A DNA stretch of 64,000 bases, from NCBI RefSeq assembly GCF_037975245.1, contig NC_092578.1, positions 19,858,821-19,922,820 of the forward strand, given 5' to 3'. Source of the stretch: Apostichopus japonicus (lineage: Eukaryota > Echinodermata > Holothuroidea > Aspidochirotida > Stichopodidae). The notes under the pieces were generated by a model, which saw only the letters and a program-made list of their open reading frames with translations, had not been told where the DNA came from and did no database searches. The position numbers were made by a program, and so were the translations under genes. Below, in pieces: positions 12,287 through 25,500 of this stretch (position 1 is the stretch's first letter; each line of letters begins with the position of its first letter).

Positions 12287-15200
12287 CAGTTTCAGAAGGA
12301 ATAAACTTCATTTATTTGGACATACAATTTAATTATATCATTTTTTTTAGCATATTTAGTTTACATTTCTTTAATTTAAGTAACTTTTATTTAGTTAAGT
12401 TTTGTTTAATAATTATGGAAGGCTTTATCGGACTTTTAGCTTCTTTACGTCAGACGAACCGTGGTTCAATTAAAAACTACAAAAACAAAGACATTTGTTA
12501 AAAACATATTGTTATTTCCAATTTAAGTAATGCACGAAATTCAATTCGGTCTTTTATAACCATGAATACAACTGGAAGGCGTTTATAATCGCCAGGCCTG
12601 TAACAGTGCTACAAACACTGTATAATATATATATATATATATATAATATACAAAGACAAAAATAAAAGGATATCAAAATTTCAAACAGTAAAATACCTTT
12701 GAATCATTCTGTTATTACTTTATTATTTGATTTTTTTAACAGATTTTCGAGAAATTGATTGACCACAGCTTCTACGAGATCCCAATGGCGACTTTATATA
12801 CACCAATGGTTTCAAGTTGCGTCGAGAACAATAACGAAAATGATCTCCTTACAATATGAACGTACCATCATTTATAACTTTTTTAAGCGATACATAGAAC
12901 TGTGCATGTTTATAGCTAAGACTTCATTTAATCGGTACGTTAAGTTGAACTGAACATACAATTACCTCAAACCCGGCTTAACGTGACAGACAATAAATGA
13001 TGTGTTAAGAAATGTTAAATTTGAATTCAATCAATTTAACTACGTTTCCAATCAAACTTTCGTAGGGAGCATAAATGTAATAAGTATATATTTGATATGA
13101 AACAATCTATTATACCATGTTATTTCAATGATTAAGGTTACCGCCGATTTTCAGAGCCTTATAAATGTGTCACAGCTGACGCTATTGGCCAATGATATGT
13201 CACGTGATTGCTCGAGGTTAGTCGATTGAGACATCTGAGTCGTTTAATGTTGTTTTATGTTGTACACTAAGTAATACAGGAAGCTTTAATGATCATTGTA
13301 ATTCGTAACACTGCATTCTGCATTAACAACGTAGGTATACTACAACGAGGCCTAAATGTCACAGTTTGTACTATTCTAAGTACGAGGAAGTATATATACT
13401 GTATGTACATGCAATCGATCTGTAGCATTGACGTCCCTTAAACACTCACATACAAAAGTAAAAGTGAAAGAATACTCTTTTTGTCTAGTATAGTTTGTCT
13501 AGAGTTTCGTTATGTATGCTCAAGCACCACACTAATCCACAGAGAGTGGGCACTTACAATACTCTCATGTTATTGCATAGATTTACATATACAATGATAC
13601 AAACAGACTATATAGTGTTATCCCATGTGGTTGTATCGTTGTTTCAATTGTTGTGTTGAGTTTGATGTTACCAAGAGGATGCGGCTACAACGTGTCTTGT
13701 GGATGAGAATAAATAATGGTACCACTAACCCCGCCCTACTCGTCCAACCTTTAAACGCCGTTCATTACCAGTTCACATCATGTTAGAGTATCACTTTACA
13801 TTTAAATAAAGTAATTTCTGAAAAATAACATGAATTCTTCCTTTTGCTTATATCGTTCTTGAAATCTTCATGTAAAACATTCTCAGAGTTTCTTTTCATA
13901 TTTTCATATTTTCATTTTAAATATTTTAATAAAAAACACCTGGGGCTATATTAAATTTCGAGAGCGAAGAATACTCTTTTTAAATTCGTGGTTATGATGC
14001 CTTAGATTCTTAACTTAAGATCGCTATCTTACTTTCACAACAGTACAGTACTCCACAAAGTATTCCATAGCCTACATCTACATCGTCTGCAGGAAGTTCA
14101 AAACGTTCACGTTTATCCTGTTTATTGCGATATCAACTCTGAATTGATATATTTGTTGCGGTTATCAACATCCGACCAATGGTGTCCATCTTCTTGAGCT
14201 CTTCCACTGGGATTACTCACAACACCTGACCATCACATTGTAGCCTTGAATAGAACTTCAGCAGTATAGCCTTGTTATTGTAATACGCGTTTACGTAGGT
14301 TTATATAGTGTGGTACTGACATCCAGCTTTGTAGTATTATTTTAACCTAGAATTTATCCAATCAAGTTGTATTTATATCGTACATTTGTAATCTCGCGGA
14401 TACAGATCCAGCATGTTTCACTACAGTCCTCTGTTTGGCGGTAAACCTATCATCTTTGAAACAGGATGGCGTCATGAAATCTGTACAGATGAAGAGAAAT
14501 AAGATATGTGACAAAGGAGCTTAATAGAAAGAATGAGTAACACATAACATACAAGAACAATAAACATGTCAAATTGGTAGTAGAAAATTACAGCTTGATG
14601 TGATGAACAGTATACCAAAGAAGCCCAAAGCCAGAACCCCCCTCCCGCCCTCGCCGTGCAGACCGAATATGCCGTTATGTCCTTAGGAATAAAGCATTTA
14701 CCATCCATGGTTAAACTTATGATATTAAAGTATGGGCTCCGTCATGGAGCCACCGATACTGGGAAAAGAATATATACAGAACCTGTTCATGATATTCCTT
14801 TAAATTAGGAAAATACAATTTCAGAAAGACTGATAATAAATTGCACGGCCATGATAACATCAATGTTGCACATATATAGCAAAGTTAATCTTGTGAAATT
14901 TACAATCAGAAGACTCGAAGATTTTAAGCCTTTGATTGATCAAAATATTGGAACACTTAATGATTTTTTCCTTTTCAAACCTAGGCTTCTGGTCACTGAT
15001 CGAATAACCCCAAACATTACTCCGTGTATAAACGAGTAACTTCATCAAAAGAAAATAATAAATAATAATTAATTGAAGCAAATCAGCTTTCGTAATTATT
15101 AAATGATGTCCTGTGAATAATTAGAACAATGATTAAACAGAGAGAACATCCATAAATCTATAAGAATGTAAATAGAACAAAAGTCGGTATCTTAAAGCAC

Positions 15201-15394
15201 AAAATAAAACAGGCAGTATTCAGACAGCCAGGTAGTGTACAAATGTGAAAACGGTTTTAAATTAAGAATAAAAACAATAATCGAGACGAACTTTCACGAG
15301 AATGTTATCAAAACCTGGTAGATCAAGACAAAACGTCATTGACGGTAAATGCTTACATGTTATGGTAAAAATGTTCAAAAAAATGTCATTATGT
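12287..15394. other. Spacer with no recognised gene
   Basis: AT-rich DNA downstream of the receptor gene. An AATAAA at 12661 may serve its polyadenylation. A short TA run lies at about 12625-12650. Short reading frames here show no family features. Nothing else was recognised. Confidence 0.5.
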
Positions 15395-15430
15395 CGAATA
15401 GAACATCTTGCCGAATCCCGCACCCGTGAC

Positions 15431-15917
15431 CCTCATAGATTAACTCAGTCTGTCAATAGAACATCTTGCCGAATCCCGCACCCGTGACCCTCGTAGATTA
15501 ACTTAGCCTGTCACTCATTATCTATGCGACCAATATCCGAGGTAGACATTTTGCAATAATACTTAATACACAAGATACGAAGTTAAAACAGCACAAAGTA
15601 AAGTAAAGGCCTGACGAGAGGGAATGGGGGGGGGGGGGTTACAGTCCAAGAGACACCAGTGTCCCCGAGGTCCAAATTGGCTCTCGACGCTACTGGTAAC
15701 GAGTGAGAATACCTTTCCCTTGAAGCAACGATTTCCAGCTTTGTTACAACTTAAGAGACATTTCTGCATTGCTGTAAACATATGAATCGAACACAGAACT
15801 GTTCTCCTTTTACAACCTTACAAAATGACAACCACTATACCTTCGTTGGAAATGACATGAATATAGAAATGGCTTTCCGCCTTTGAGTTGTCTTTTTGCA
15901 AGACTTTATATGCCGGC
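15431..15917 (-). repeat. Dispersed repeat, copy 1
   Basis: About 490 bp closely matching 57857-58349 in the opposite orientation. Read on the - strand it starts TTGCCGGCATATAAAG, with a TATA-like word, and carries a poly-C tract near the middle. Its far end holds a 59-bp unit with GGGTCACGGGTGCGGGATTC, present twice in tandem here (about 15397-15515). The family was not recognised. Short frames inside both copies are conserved only as well as the surrounding DNA. Confidence 0.8.
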
Positions 15918-16434
15918 AAACCCATATTATTTTATATTAAGTTGCTTAATATACAGATAAAGAAAGCCATAAATATTTTGCAAACGATACCTTACCTTAC
16001 ACCGACTTCTGAAGTGAACCACTACCGATTACTTCAAGTTGATTTTCCGCTATATGTCAGTTGCCAGACTTCATTGAAATAACAATGACAATATTGCAAG
16101 GGGAGCTAATTCGAAAGGGATAGTATTGCACTGATATACATTAAGTGAGAAAATGCACTACGAGCAAGAACCGTCACAGGGAAGGCTGGACGGTACTAGG
16201 GAAACGAATTAGATTAATAGACTTTTGATAGTAAATGAGTGCTGAAAGGGTACCATTTAAGTTTGACTTAGACTGGGATTTGGTAGGTTACCGATTTAAT
16301 TTTACATGCATTTGGTATTGGCATCGATATGAGCATTGACACTGTACATATTATGTACTTCGACATCGATTGGGATTTGACAGGGTACAACTTGATGTTG
16401 ACATCGATTGGGTATTACTTTTTAAGAAAAAGTC

Positions 16435-16608
16435 GCCCAGGAAAGAACCTGGGCACGAAAACCAAACTACCGTACCACTGATCCGCTTCTAACCCCAGTC
16501 CCCTTGCATCTGGACTGTGACTGTGTGATCGTCGTCAGGTGTGCATCACCATTCCCCTCAAAAAGGACAGATACTACGCATGATCTTAGCCAAAAGGCCG
16601 AGAATAAC
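16435..16608 (-). ncRNA. U2-snRNA-headed element or pseudogene
   Basis: On the - strand the 5' part matches about 38 bases of the U2 spliceosomal RNA 5' end, including TCTCGGCCTTTTGGCTAAGA and the branch-point-pairing GTAGTATCTGT, with two or three differences. The remainder does not match U2. It ends in a perfect 7-bp hairpin (GCCCAGG-TTCTTT-CCTGGGC, 16435-16454 on the + strand) followed by a T-rich tract. The length of about 175 nt is near that of U2 (about 190). It interrupts a degenerate local repeat rich in ACATCGATTGGG. It could be a truncated U2 retropseudogene, an snRNA-headed SINE or a divergent U2-like RNA. Confidence 0.6.
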
Positions 16609-16689
16609 AGCGTATCATGTAATGGTATTGACTGTGACTCGGTATCGACAGGATGCAGCATTGTCAGGCAAGATTGTATTTTTGTTTAG

Positions 16690-19503
16690 CTCACCCATGG
16701 AGCTATAAACAGATAGCTCCATGGCTCACCGCACGGCCTGTTACGCCTGCAATGTGTCAGCAAGTTTCCGTTCAGGCTATTTGCGTTTTGTATAGCTTTG
16801 GTATGTGCGTTCACATATGTCACGTTGTACTATGTAATGTTTAGTGAATACATATGTAAATTTTTAACTGTATTAACAAGGCTAGGAATGTATTAGGCAA
16901 TTCAGCTCGTACTTTAAGCTGTAACCTGTGCACTCATTCAGATCCGACCTGCCATGAGGTCAAGCAGCACCCAGTACAAAGTCACGTGACCAGGGGCGTG
17001 AATACGGTCTCCCCGTCTTTCATGCTAGCACACGAATCAGTGTTATAAATGATGCAATTCCCTGCATGTTTAGGCCTATATAACAACAAATTTATTCTTA
17101 TAAATTTAAGTATTTTTTTCATACCGGATCATAGCAAACCGGATGTGACATCGCCTACGCCTCCCGTAAGTAGTCTTTCTGTTTATTTTCTTATTTTTAA
17201 AGCTCACGTTAAAGTAGTACAGTCTTCTGCATATGCATGTGTTATTACACGATGAAAATCAGCATGTTCTTTTGAAGGTTGTTTACATATGGTTGCTGTG
17301 ATAGAATTTGCAGTTCTTGTTTTCATTGATATGCTATAGTTTGTTTTCGGAGCGGTTAATGACACTGCGGACTTGGGGACTTAATGTTTTCTTATCTTAT
17401 CGGTAATATTTTAATTTTTTTCCTCAGTTTTTTTCTCTTTTAAATTGGTACTAGTTTCCTCTTCTTTGCTTTTTCTCCTTCATTTCTACGACTGTAAAAT
17501 AAATAAACATAAATATAAAATTAATGTCAAGTAAATATTAATATATCCCTAAATGCCACGTTCTGCCTGGATCTCGTGTCTGCGTCTCAGTATCAATCTG
17601 ACCGCGTGACATCCTCCATGTGCTTAGCTTGTTAAATAACATATTTGGTTACTTTATTAAAGCTGCTATTGTTCTGCGTAGCTTAGATACAACACATTAC
17701 AAAGTACAGTTCCATACCATTACTTGTGTGACAGCTTTTATTTAATTCTATGACGTCTTTGCTGTGAGACAAAGCAATAAACAAAAACAACAACAACTGT
17801 CAATAAATATTTACAACCATAATCTGTCATTTGATATTTATAGTAATCACAAGTTCTTTACTTTTCTTATTTTTCTTAAGATACTATATCTGTATATGCA
17901 ACATCCTGTCATCTGATGTTTATAGCAAACCCTTGCTCTCGGGAAAATGGCATTTATAACATCAAGTTTTCAAATTCTTTAGTTATCTTATATAATAAGA
18001 AGACAACATATGTACATGTCCAGTAGGAGAAGAACTAAATGTAAGGACTATTTAATAAACAGTGTATTTATATACCTGCAGCCTAAATAGATACAAACGT
18101 CTTTTAGGCCAATCCTACATTTAACTTGATTAAATCTCTCTGTGAAGCATAAAAACAAACAAATCGACATTTCTTGAAAATAAAGATGAAACATCTTCGA
18201 CTAGATATTGAGGAAGTCCTGTAACTTTTTGCTGAAGAGCAATTTTAATAGAATAGTTTAATGATATTGTAATCAATCTTTGCAGTTTATGGAAGCATCT
18301 TACTTTGCATGTTTGACTGTGTCTGTTTAATGTCACGTGGCGTGGATATTGGTGTCCGGTTCTTCCGCGCTATATAGTACAGTATGGGTTAACCAGTACC
18401 ACCACGGCCTATATGGTGTGCATGTCCCAAAGTGTGTCGCGAACAAAATCGCTTCGTCGCAGGACCTTTCCAAACGTCGGAAAAATGTATCTATAATTTT
18501 CTGAGCTTCCCGACGGTGATAGTCGATTAAGATATTTCTAAAACATCCAAATCCATATAGTTAAAGCTAACTTCCATCCGCTTTCTGATAACCGATTCTG
18601 AATTGTCTGGGAAGTTTGCGAACCACTGCTGTTGTAAATACATCCCATACGGAATCACAAAGAAATATACCAGATTGTTATATCGTGACCTAGATATACT
18701 GTTTAAATTTTACATCAAAGGAGGACTCATTATCTTGAATTATAAGTCACTGGTTCTGAATATTAATTACTTATTCTTATATAGCGCGATACATCAAAAT
18801 ATGATCTCAAAGCACTGCACTTCAAATAAAATATTAAAACAGCAATAAAATATTTAACATCGAACAAGTGACACAGAAAACGAGGGAATCCACTCGTAAA
18901 ATATACAAATAACTAAACAATGATAAAAACAACATGACAAGAACCCTAAACTGCACGAAACCTTAAAATTGCAAAATGAATCCAAAAAAAGTGTGTTTTC
19001 AGAAGTTAATTAAAAACAATAAAAGATGGTGCTATCCTAATATTGGGAACTTGGGGGTTTTTTTCTCCTTTGGATGAGGAAAATGACGTGAAAGTTTTTC
19101 AAAGATCTGATTGAAACACCATCGTTTTTTGGGGGTTTAATATAATTTACATAATTTTGCAGCAAATGATGTGTCACATATGATATCATATTTTCTTATC
19201 TTATCTATTTCTCAAGTACAATTCCTGTTAAACAAGCCTTGAGAAATTTGAAATGATAATTATATGAATGCGCTGTCTTTTTGAAAATAAGATAAATCAT
19301 AAGAACAGGAAACACACAGTTGTAAGTTTAAACTCTTCTCTTCTGAAATTTACGGACAGGTCTGCCGTGGTAATGATGTTGCCCTCTATAGCACAACGGA
19401 GTAATTATTCATGCCTATGACGTCACTGGATAAAGCTACACGTTGAATATTCTTGCTTCTTCCTCTGACGTCATTATTCTCAGTAGACTCGGCAGTTATT
19501 TGA
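16690..19503. other. Spacer between convergent genes, nothing recognised
   Basis: No exon chain, RNA gene or complete mobile element could be supported. Short reading frames show no conserved motif. This is the 3' side of both the receptor gene (+) and the first CROT-like gene (-). Confidence 0.5.
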
Positions 19504-22500
19504 TCACTTTTTGGCTTCTAAGATCACCTCCTGCATCCTGATCAATGATTTGCACAACTCCTGGAAGAATTCAAGAGAGTTTGTTTCTTCGCAATCCTTA
19601 TAGCTGATTACCAGGATGTAAAATCTGGAGGAAAGGAGAGACGTTCAGTAGCGTGAGGGAGAGGAATTAGGGAGGGGGAGGAAGTGGGGGAGGCATTCAA
19701 CATCGTTACTCTCACTTGAATACGTTACCCTTGCTATTACTACCCATGTCGAGAAATCCTAGCAGCTATTCGCCGAATAGCAATTAATTCATATGCATAG
19801 GCACAAAATATTCGCCCCCTCCTCCATCTTTATTACTGTATGCCTAGGAGCCCCTTGGCTTAGTGCCCCTTGAAACTATGGTCCCTCAACCTGTGAGTAC
19901 CTTGACTTGGGCCTTTTAACATAGGAACCCCCTGACCACTGGGACTCCTAGTAACGTGCCTCATCCGCATCTTGGATAACCCAGCACTAACTTTATTTGT
20001 AGATCGTATATTAAAACCACAAGGCTATATATTATTAAAGTCGTAAACAACTGAATGACGTTAAGGCAATTCTGCGTTTGATGTATATCATTATCGACGT
20101 GCCAAAACATACTATATGAGCCTAAACCCTGAATTACTCGTACCAACTTTGTCCATATGCTGGATTATCCGAATCTGAAATCCACGTAAGTACTAAATAT
20201 CAACTAATTTACATGAATGATACTTACTCCTCTTTACATAAATTGTAGAAAATCCCATAGCCGTCTTTGCGCATTGGAACTACTCCTCCAAATCCCCTCT
20301 CGTAACCAGTCAAGCTGGTTGAAAGTACATAGTTACCGTTTCCACCGCTATTTAAAATAAAAGGATTAATCATTCAATAAAGTTGGCTATGAATATTCAA
20401 CACCTTGCATTGTAAACATGTAAAACGGAAGAACAAAACTCATTGTTATGAATCGAATATTATTTTGTATAATTTTATTTTCATTTTTCATGGACTTTTC
20501 TTTATAGTCACTGCTGATCAGTTTGTTTTTCTATATAATTAATATTTTTCATTTTTACGTCTTATAATAACGAGGCTTAAGAAGTTGTCCCAAGTTATTA
20601 AATATGTTTTTTAAATGAAATTCCTGGTTTAGTTCAACTACTTCACTGACCTCTTTGTAAACAGAGGATCGGAGAATATTGCTGGGGTATCGATGCCCAT
20701 GTCACGTGACATCAGATACAAGCCCAGTAGATGTCTGTCGATGCCTTTTGCTTGAAGTCCATCATAGCCCAACATCATCTGTTTGCCGGTGGCTGCTCGC
20801 AGCAAGTTAATTTTATCCTTAGCCTAATTAAAAAAGTAAACAATATTGTTATAAATTATCTTACGTTTAGTTCAACTGTAACTTACTCATTTTGACTGAA
20901 CCATACAATATTTAAATGGAAATCAATGCAGTGAACCGAGCCATATACAAATTGTAAAGTACTTTGCATCTCGTTGAATCAAGAAGTAGCGATATTTCTA
21001 GAGAGAGAAAAAAACATACCGAAACATCGGGATTATTCATGGCTTTGCACCAATTAACAGCCTCCGTTGTGGTGCTACGAACGGTTTCGGTTCTACCGTG
21101 GTAATATTTACGTGTTGTAGCTGTCTCATAACAAGGAGCTGGTCTGTGAAATAGAAATATAACGTAATATATAACAATAAACAGGAAAACAAGACATTTA
21201 TTTAAAAAGAAATATAAATGCATTGAAATTCATTAAACGTATGGTCCTAAAGGATTGTACTGTGTATGGGAATATTCCCTCTGTACTGGTATGTACTGGT
21301 ATATATTATAATCATATACACTTACACATTGACAGTGAAGTTTCATAAAAAATAAAATAATAATAATAATTGGATTACAAAGGGTACGTATAGTTTTATG
21401 GTGGGTTGGGTGTCAAGGGAGGGCATGAAAGCTTCTACAGATATAGAATGTTTTACTTATAAGACTCGAGGTAGCTTGATGGTTTTTTACTTACTTGCCA
21501 TATTTTGTGTAATACGTTAGTTGAATAGCCAACTGGAAGAAAATATCGGGATGAATGCTTTGCTCTTTGGCAAAGTTTCTCCCAAACGTATGGAAGAAGC
21601 TCGGACAAGCATCAACCTTCTTCTTCTGCAAACAGATGAAATGAAATATAAAATGTGGATATTGGTTTGTATTGTAACTGTGCCCTTTCATAAAAGACTG
21701 CGCACCTAAATGGATATTTCGAGGGCGGACAATGTGATACTTATAGCACACATGGTAAACAAAAAGAACAGCAAGTTTTAGTAGTTTGTTCCAAAAAAAT
21801 ACTGAATGAGGAAGAAGTTAAAAAATCAAATTCAACCTTCAGGATATCCATGTAACATATAAGAGTAAAGGCGTATAATGATTTCGTACTGGGCATGCGC
21901 ACTGGTCGTTGGCAAAACTGTGAGATTGCTTGTAATAAACGTAAACTTTGAAACTTTACCAGGTTTTTGTAAGTTTCGGCCGCGTGAAGTTTAGCCTCCT
22001 CTGTCGTGGCATCCACAGTGAAGATTAGTTCTTCTGGTTTGATGTCGTCTGACTGAACATTTGGCGACCCCTAAAATTAATCAAATACACTTTACATTTT
22101 GAGTTGATATTGATCAAGTTTTCGATGCTGTTCGAAACCAGAATCTCATAAAAATGTAGGTTATTACCTCGACAAGTCAAGTTTCATTTTAAATAGTGAA
22201 GTAAAAGTTAATAAATTTTGACACTTTCTGATTAAACTTCAAAAGTGATTGAAACTACTGTTAGGAATATCCGAGAGACTCGTTAACTTTAATTGGTATA
22301 ATTAATTGAAGGAGTCTATTGTTTGAGTCTGTTCGTAGCTGTGGGCTTATAGGTATGCCATGGTGGCCAGGAATTCAGAGTTGAAGAGTTACCAACTTGT
22401 TAAAGAGGGGCACAATACTCGTGTCCTGTAACTTGTGAAGTTTTTGTACAAAAGATGGTGGCACAGATGTGGGCTCGGGGTACAGCATAGTCTACACGAG

Positions 22501-25500
22501 GGGTGCAGGAGGGGCCATCCTGCCCCCGGCATGATTGCTGCACACAAGACTTGAAATTTGATTATATTATTTACTACAAAGGAAGTTTGATCAAAGATTT
22601 GACTCACAAGCCAATCGGTTTTGGATTTGATGATTAAATCATCGACCCAGGACTCTGTTAGATTGATAACTAGTCCATCGTAAGGACAGTGCTGAAGAAA
22701 ACAAAGAAATATATACATAAGATATATAAAACAAAGGAACATATAGACCAAAGCAACATATAAATAACGTATAGAACAAAGAAACATATAAATAAGATAT
22801 AAAACAAAGCAACATATAAATAAGATATAGAACAAAGCAACATATAAATAAGATATAAAACAAAGCAACATATAAATAACGTATAGAACAAAGAAACATA
22901 TAAATAAGATATAGAACAAAGCAACATATAAATAAGATATAGAACAAAGCAACATATAAATAAGATATAGAACAAAGCAACATATAAAAAAGATATAGAA
23001 CAAAGCAACATATAAATAACGCATAGAACAAAGAAACATATAAACAAGATATAGAACAAAGAAACATATAAATAAGATATAGAACAAAGAAACATATACA
23101 TAAAATATATAAAACAAAGGAACACATAGACCAAAGCAACATATAAATAACGTATAGAACAAAGAAACATATAAATAAGATATAGAACAAAGAAACATAT
23201 AAATAAGATATAAAACAAAGCAACATATAAATAAGATATATAAAACAAAGGAACATATAGACCAAAGTAACATATAAATAAAATATAAAACAAAGCAACA
23301 TATAAATAAGATGTAAAACAAAGCAACATAAATAAGATATAGAACAAAGCAACATATAAATAAGATATAAAACAAAGCAACATATAAATAAGATAAAGAA
23401 CAAAGTAACATATAAATAAGATATAAAGCAAAGTAACATATAAATAAGATATATAAAACAAAGCAACATATAAATAAGATATAAAACAAAGTAACATATA
23501 AATAAGATATAAAACAAAGTAACATATAAATAAGATATAGAACAAAGTAACATATAAATAAGATATAAAACAAAGTAACATATAAATAAGATATAGAACA
23601 AAGAAACATATAAATAAGATATAAAACAAAGCAACATATAAATAAGATATAAAACAAAGCAACATATAAATAAGATATAGAACAAAGCAACATATAAATA
23701 AGATATAGACCAAAGCAACATATAAATAAGATATAGACCAAAGCAACATATAAATAACGTATATAACAAAGAAACATATAAATAAGATATGGAACAAAGC
23801 AACATATAAATAAGATGTAGAACAAACACAGACATTAAGCTATCATCAGATGAAGAACCGTTGATAAGTTGAACCAATAAACTAAACATACAAACACTGT
23901 ACATAAATCTAATGAAACGGCTACTTATATAGACTTTATTGGGAATACGTACGTCTGCCAGATAGCCAACTGCACCATTCTCAAAGAAAATAACAGTAGT
24001 TGATTTATCGAACCATCGGTCTTGAGGATTCTCGCCACACATTGAAGCCCTGAATGACTGAAAACATAGCAATATAAGATGTAAGAGGACGGAACGTTAC
24101 GTACGTATCGGTATAACATACTGTATTCATAGGGTACACTATGTCTCAACTGTCCAGGTACGCGTCATATATGATAGGGCCTATGTGAAGTTACGTACGT
24201 ATCGGTATAACATATTGTATGCAGGGGTACACTATATGTCTCCATGGTCCAGGTACGTAGTGCAAGTTACGTACGTATCGGTATAATACATTGTATTCAG
24301 AGATATGCCTGCACTAAGTCTCAATGGTCTATGTACGCGTTATATCTTAAATTTGAAGTTACGTACTTATCGGTATATCATAATGTATTCAGAGGTATGC
24401 CTACACTAAGTCTCCAGGGTACGCTTAATATCTGAAATTTGAGGTTACGTACTTATCGGTATAACATAATGTATTCAGAGGTATGCCTACACCAAGTCTC
24501 CAGGGTACGCTTAATATCTGAAATTTGAGGTTACGTACTTATCAGTATAACATATATTGTATCAGAGGTACACTAAGTCTCCATAGTCCAGACACGCGTC
24601 ATATCTGATATTAGATACAAAAACTTAATGTACTTCGTGAACAACTGTCAAGGTTATTTTCCACTTACGTCACCAATATCTCCTGGACGCTCAGCATCAA
24701 GCGACACACAGATGATCGACGATTGGATGGCTTCCAAATTCTTCTTATTTTTGGCATCAAGGGACACCAAATGGGCATAAGCCTGGAATGCAACCACGTG
24801 ATTGTAAATGAATATGTAACATATCGTTCAGTTGAAGTGCTTGTTTTACAAATACGAATTGTCGATATTACCAAGTTAGTGAAGTCATTACATCGTTTCA
24901 CTCCCTTATAGCAAACCAAAAATTCATTGCTAATGTTTTACCTTAGCCCACGAAGTTCTGTCGTCGGCGGAAAGGACACCAATTCCTTGACCTTTTTCCT
25001 TGGACTGACTTTTAATGTAGGACAATTGTCTGGAAAGAGTAAAAGGTGTAAGAATATAGTGAATAAGCTGCCTTATCAAAGGAAAACGTCAGAATATAGT
25101 GAATAAGCTGCCTTATCAAAGGAAAACGTCTTCACAAGCAGCAGCGAAGTAGAGTAGTATATTTCGTATATAAAATAACATCGATAAACTCTCAGCAGTT
25201 GAAGCAAAATAAAGTAAGTTATGACGACACAAAAGCAGCTTTAATGATCATTACTTACTCATTAGCTAAATAGGCATCTAAATAGTTTTTACCCACTTCT
25301 GCGATACCGACTTGTCAGACATTTGAAAGGAAGTAAACCGATAAATGCTAAACTGTTCAGGCTAATTTCTTGTATGGACTATTTAATGTTTTCCACAAAA
25401 TAACATAGAACGTTTACCTTTGAATTTCATATGTTCCGAGTTGGGTGCCACTCTTGTCTAGCATTTCCACCTTGAAGATGTGGCCATTACAGAATACAGC

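Noticed and set aside
15302-15781. Short frames inside the dispersed repeat as genes
   Set aside because: They are conserved between copies no better than surrounding sequence and have no start, splice or domain evidence.
22389-24072. Three overlapping - strand reading frames of 375-478 codons rich in Tyr, Leu, Ile, Phe and Cys
   Set aside because: They come from a stop-free 28-bp minisatellite; all three frames encode the same repeating peptide shifted. The real coding parts here are only the short CROT exons at 22608-22691 and 23953-24057.
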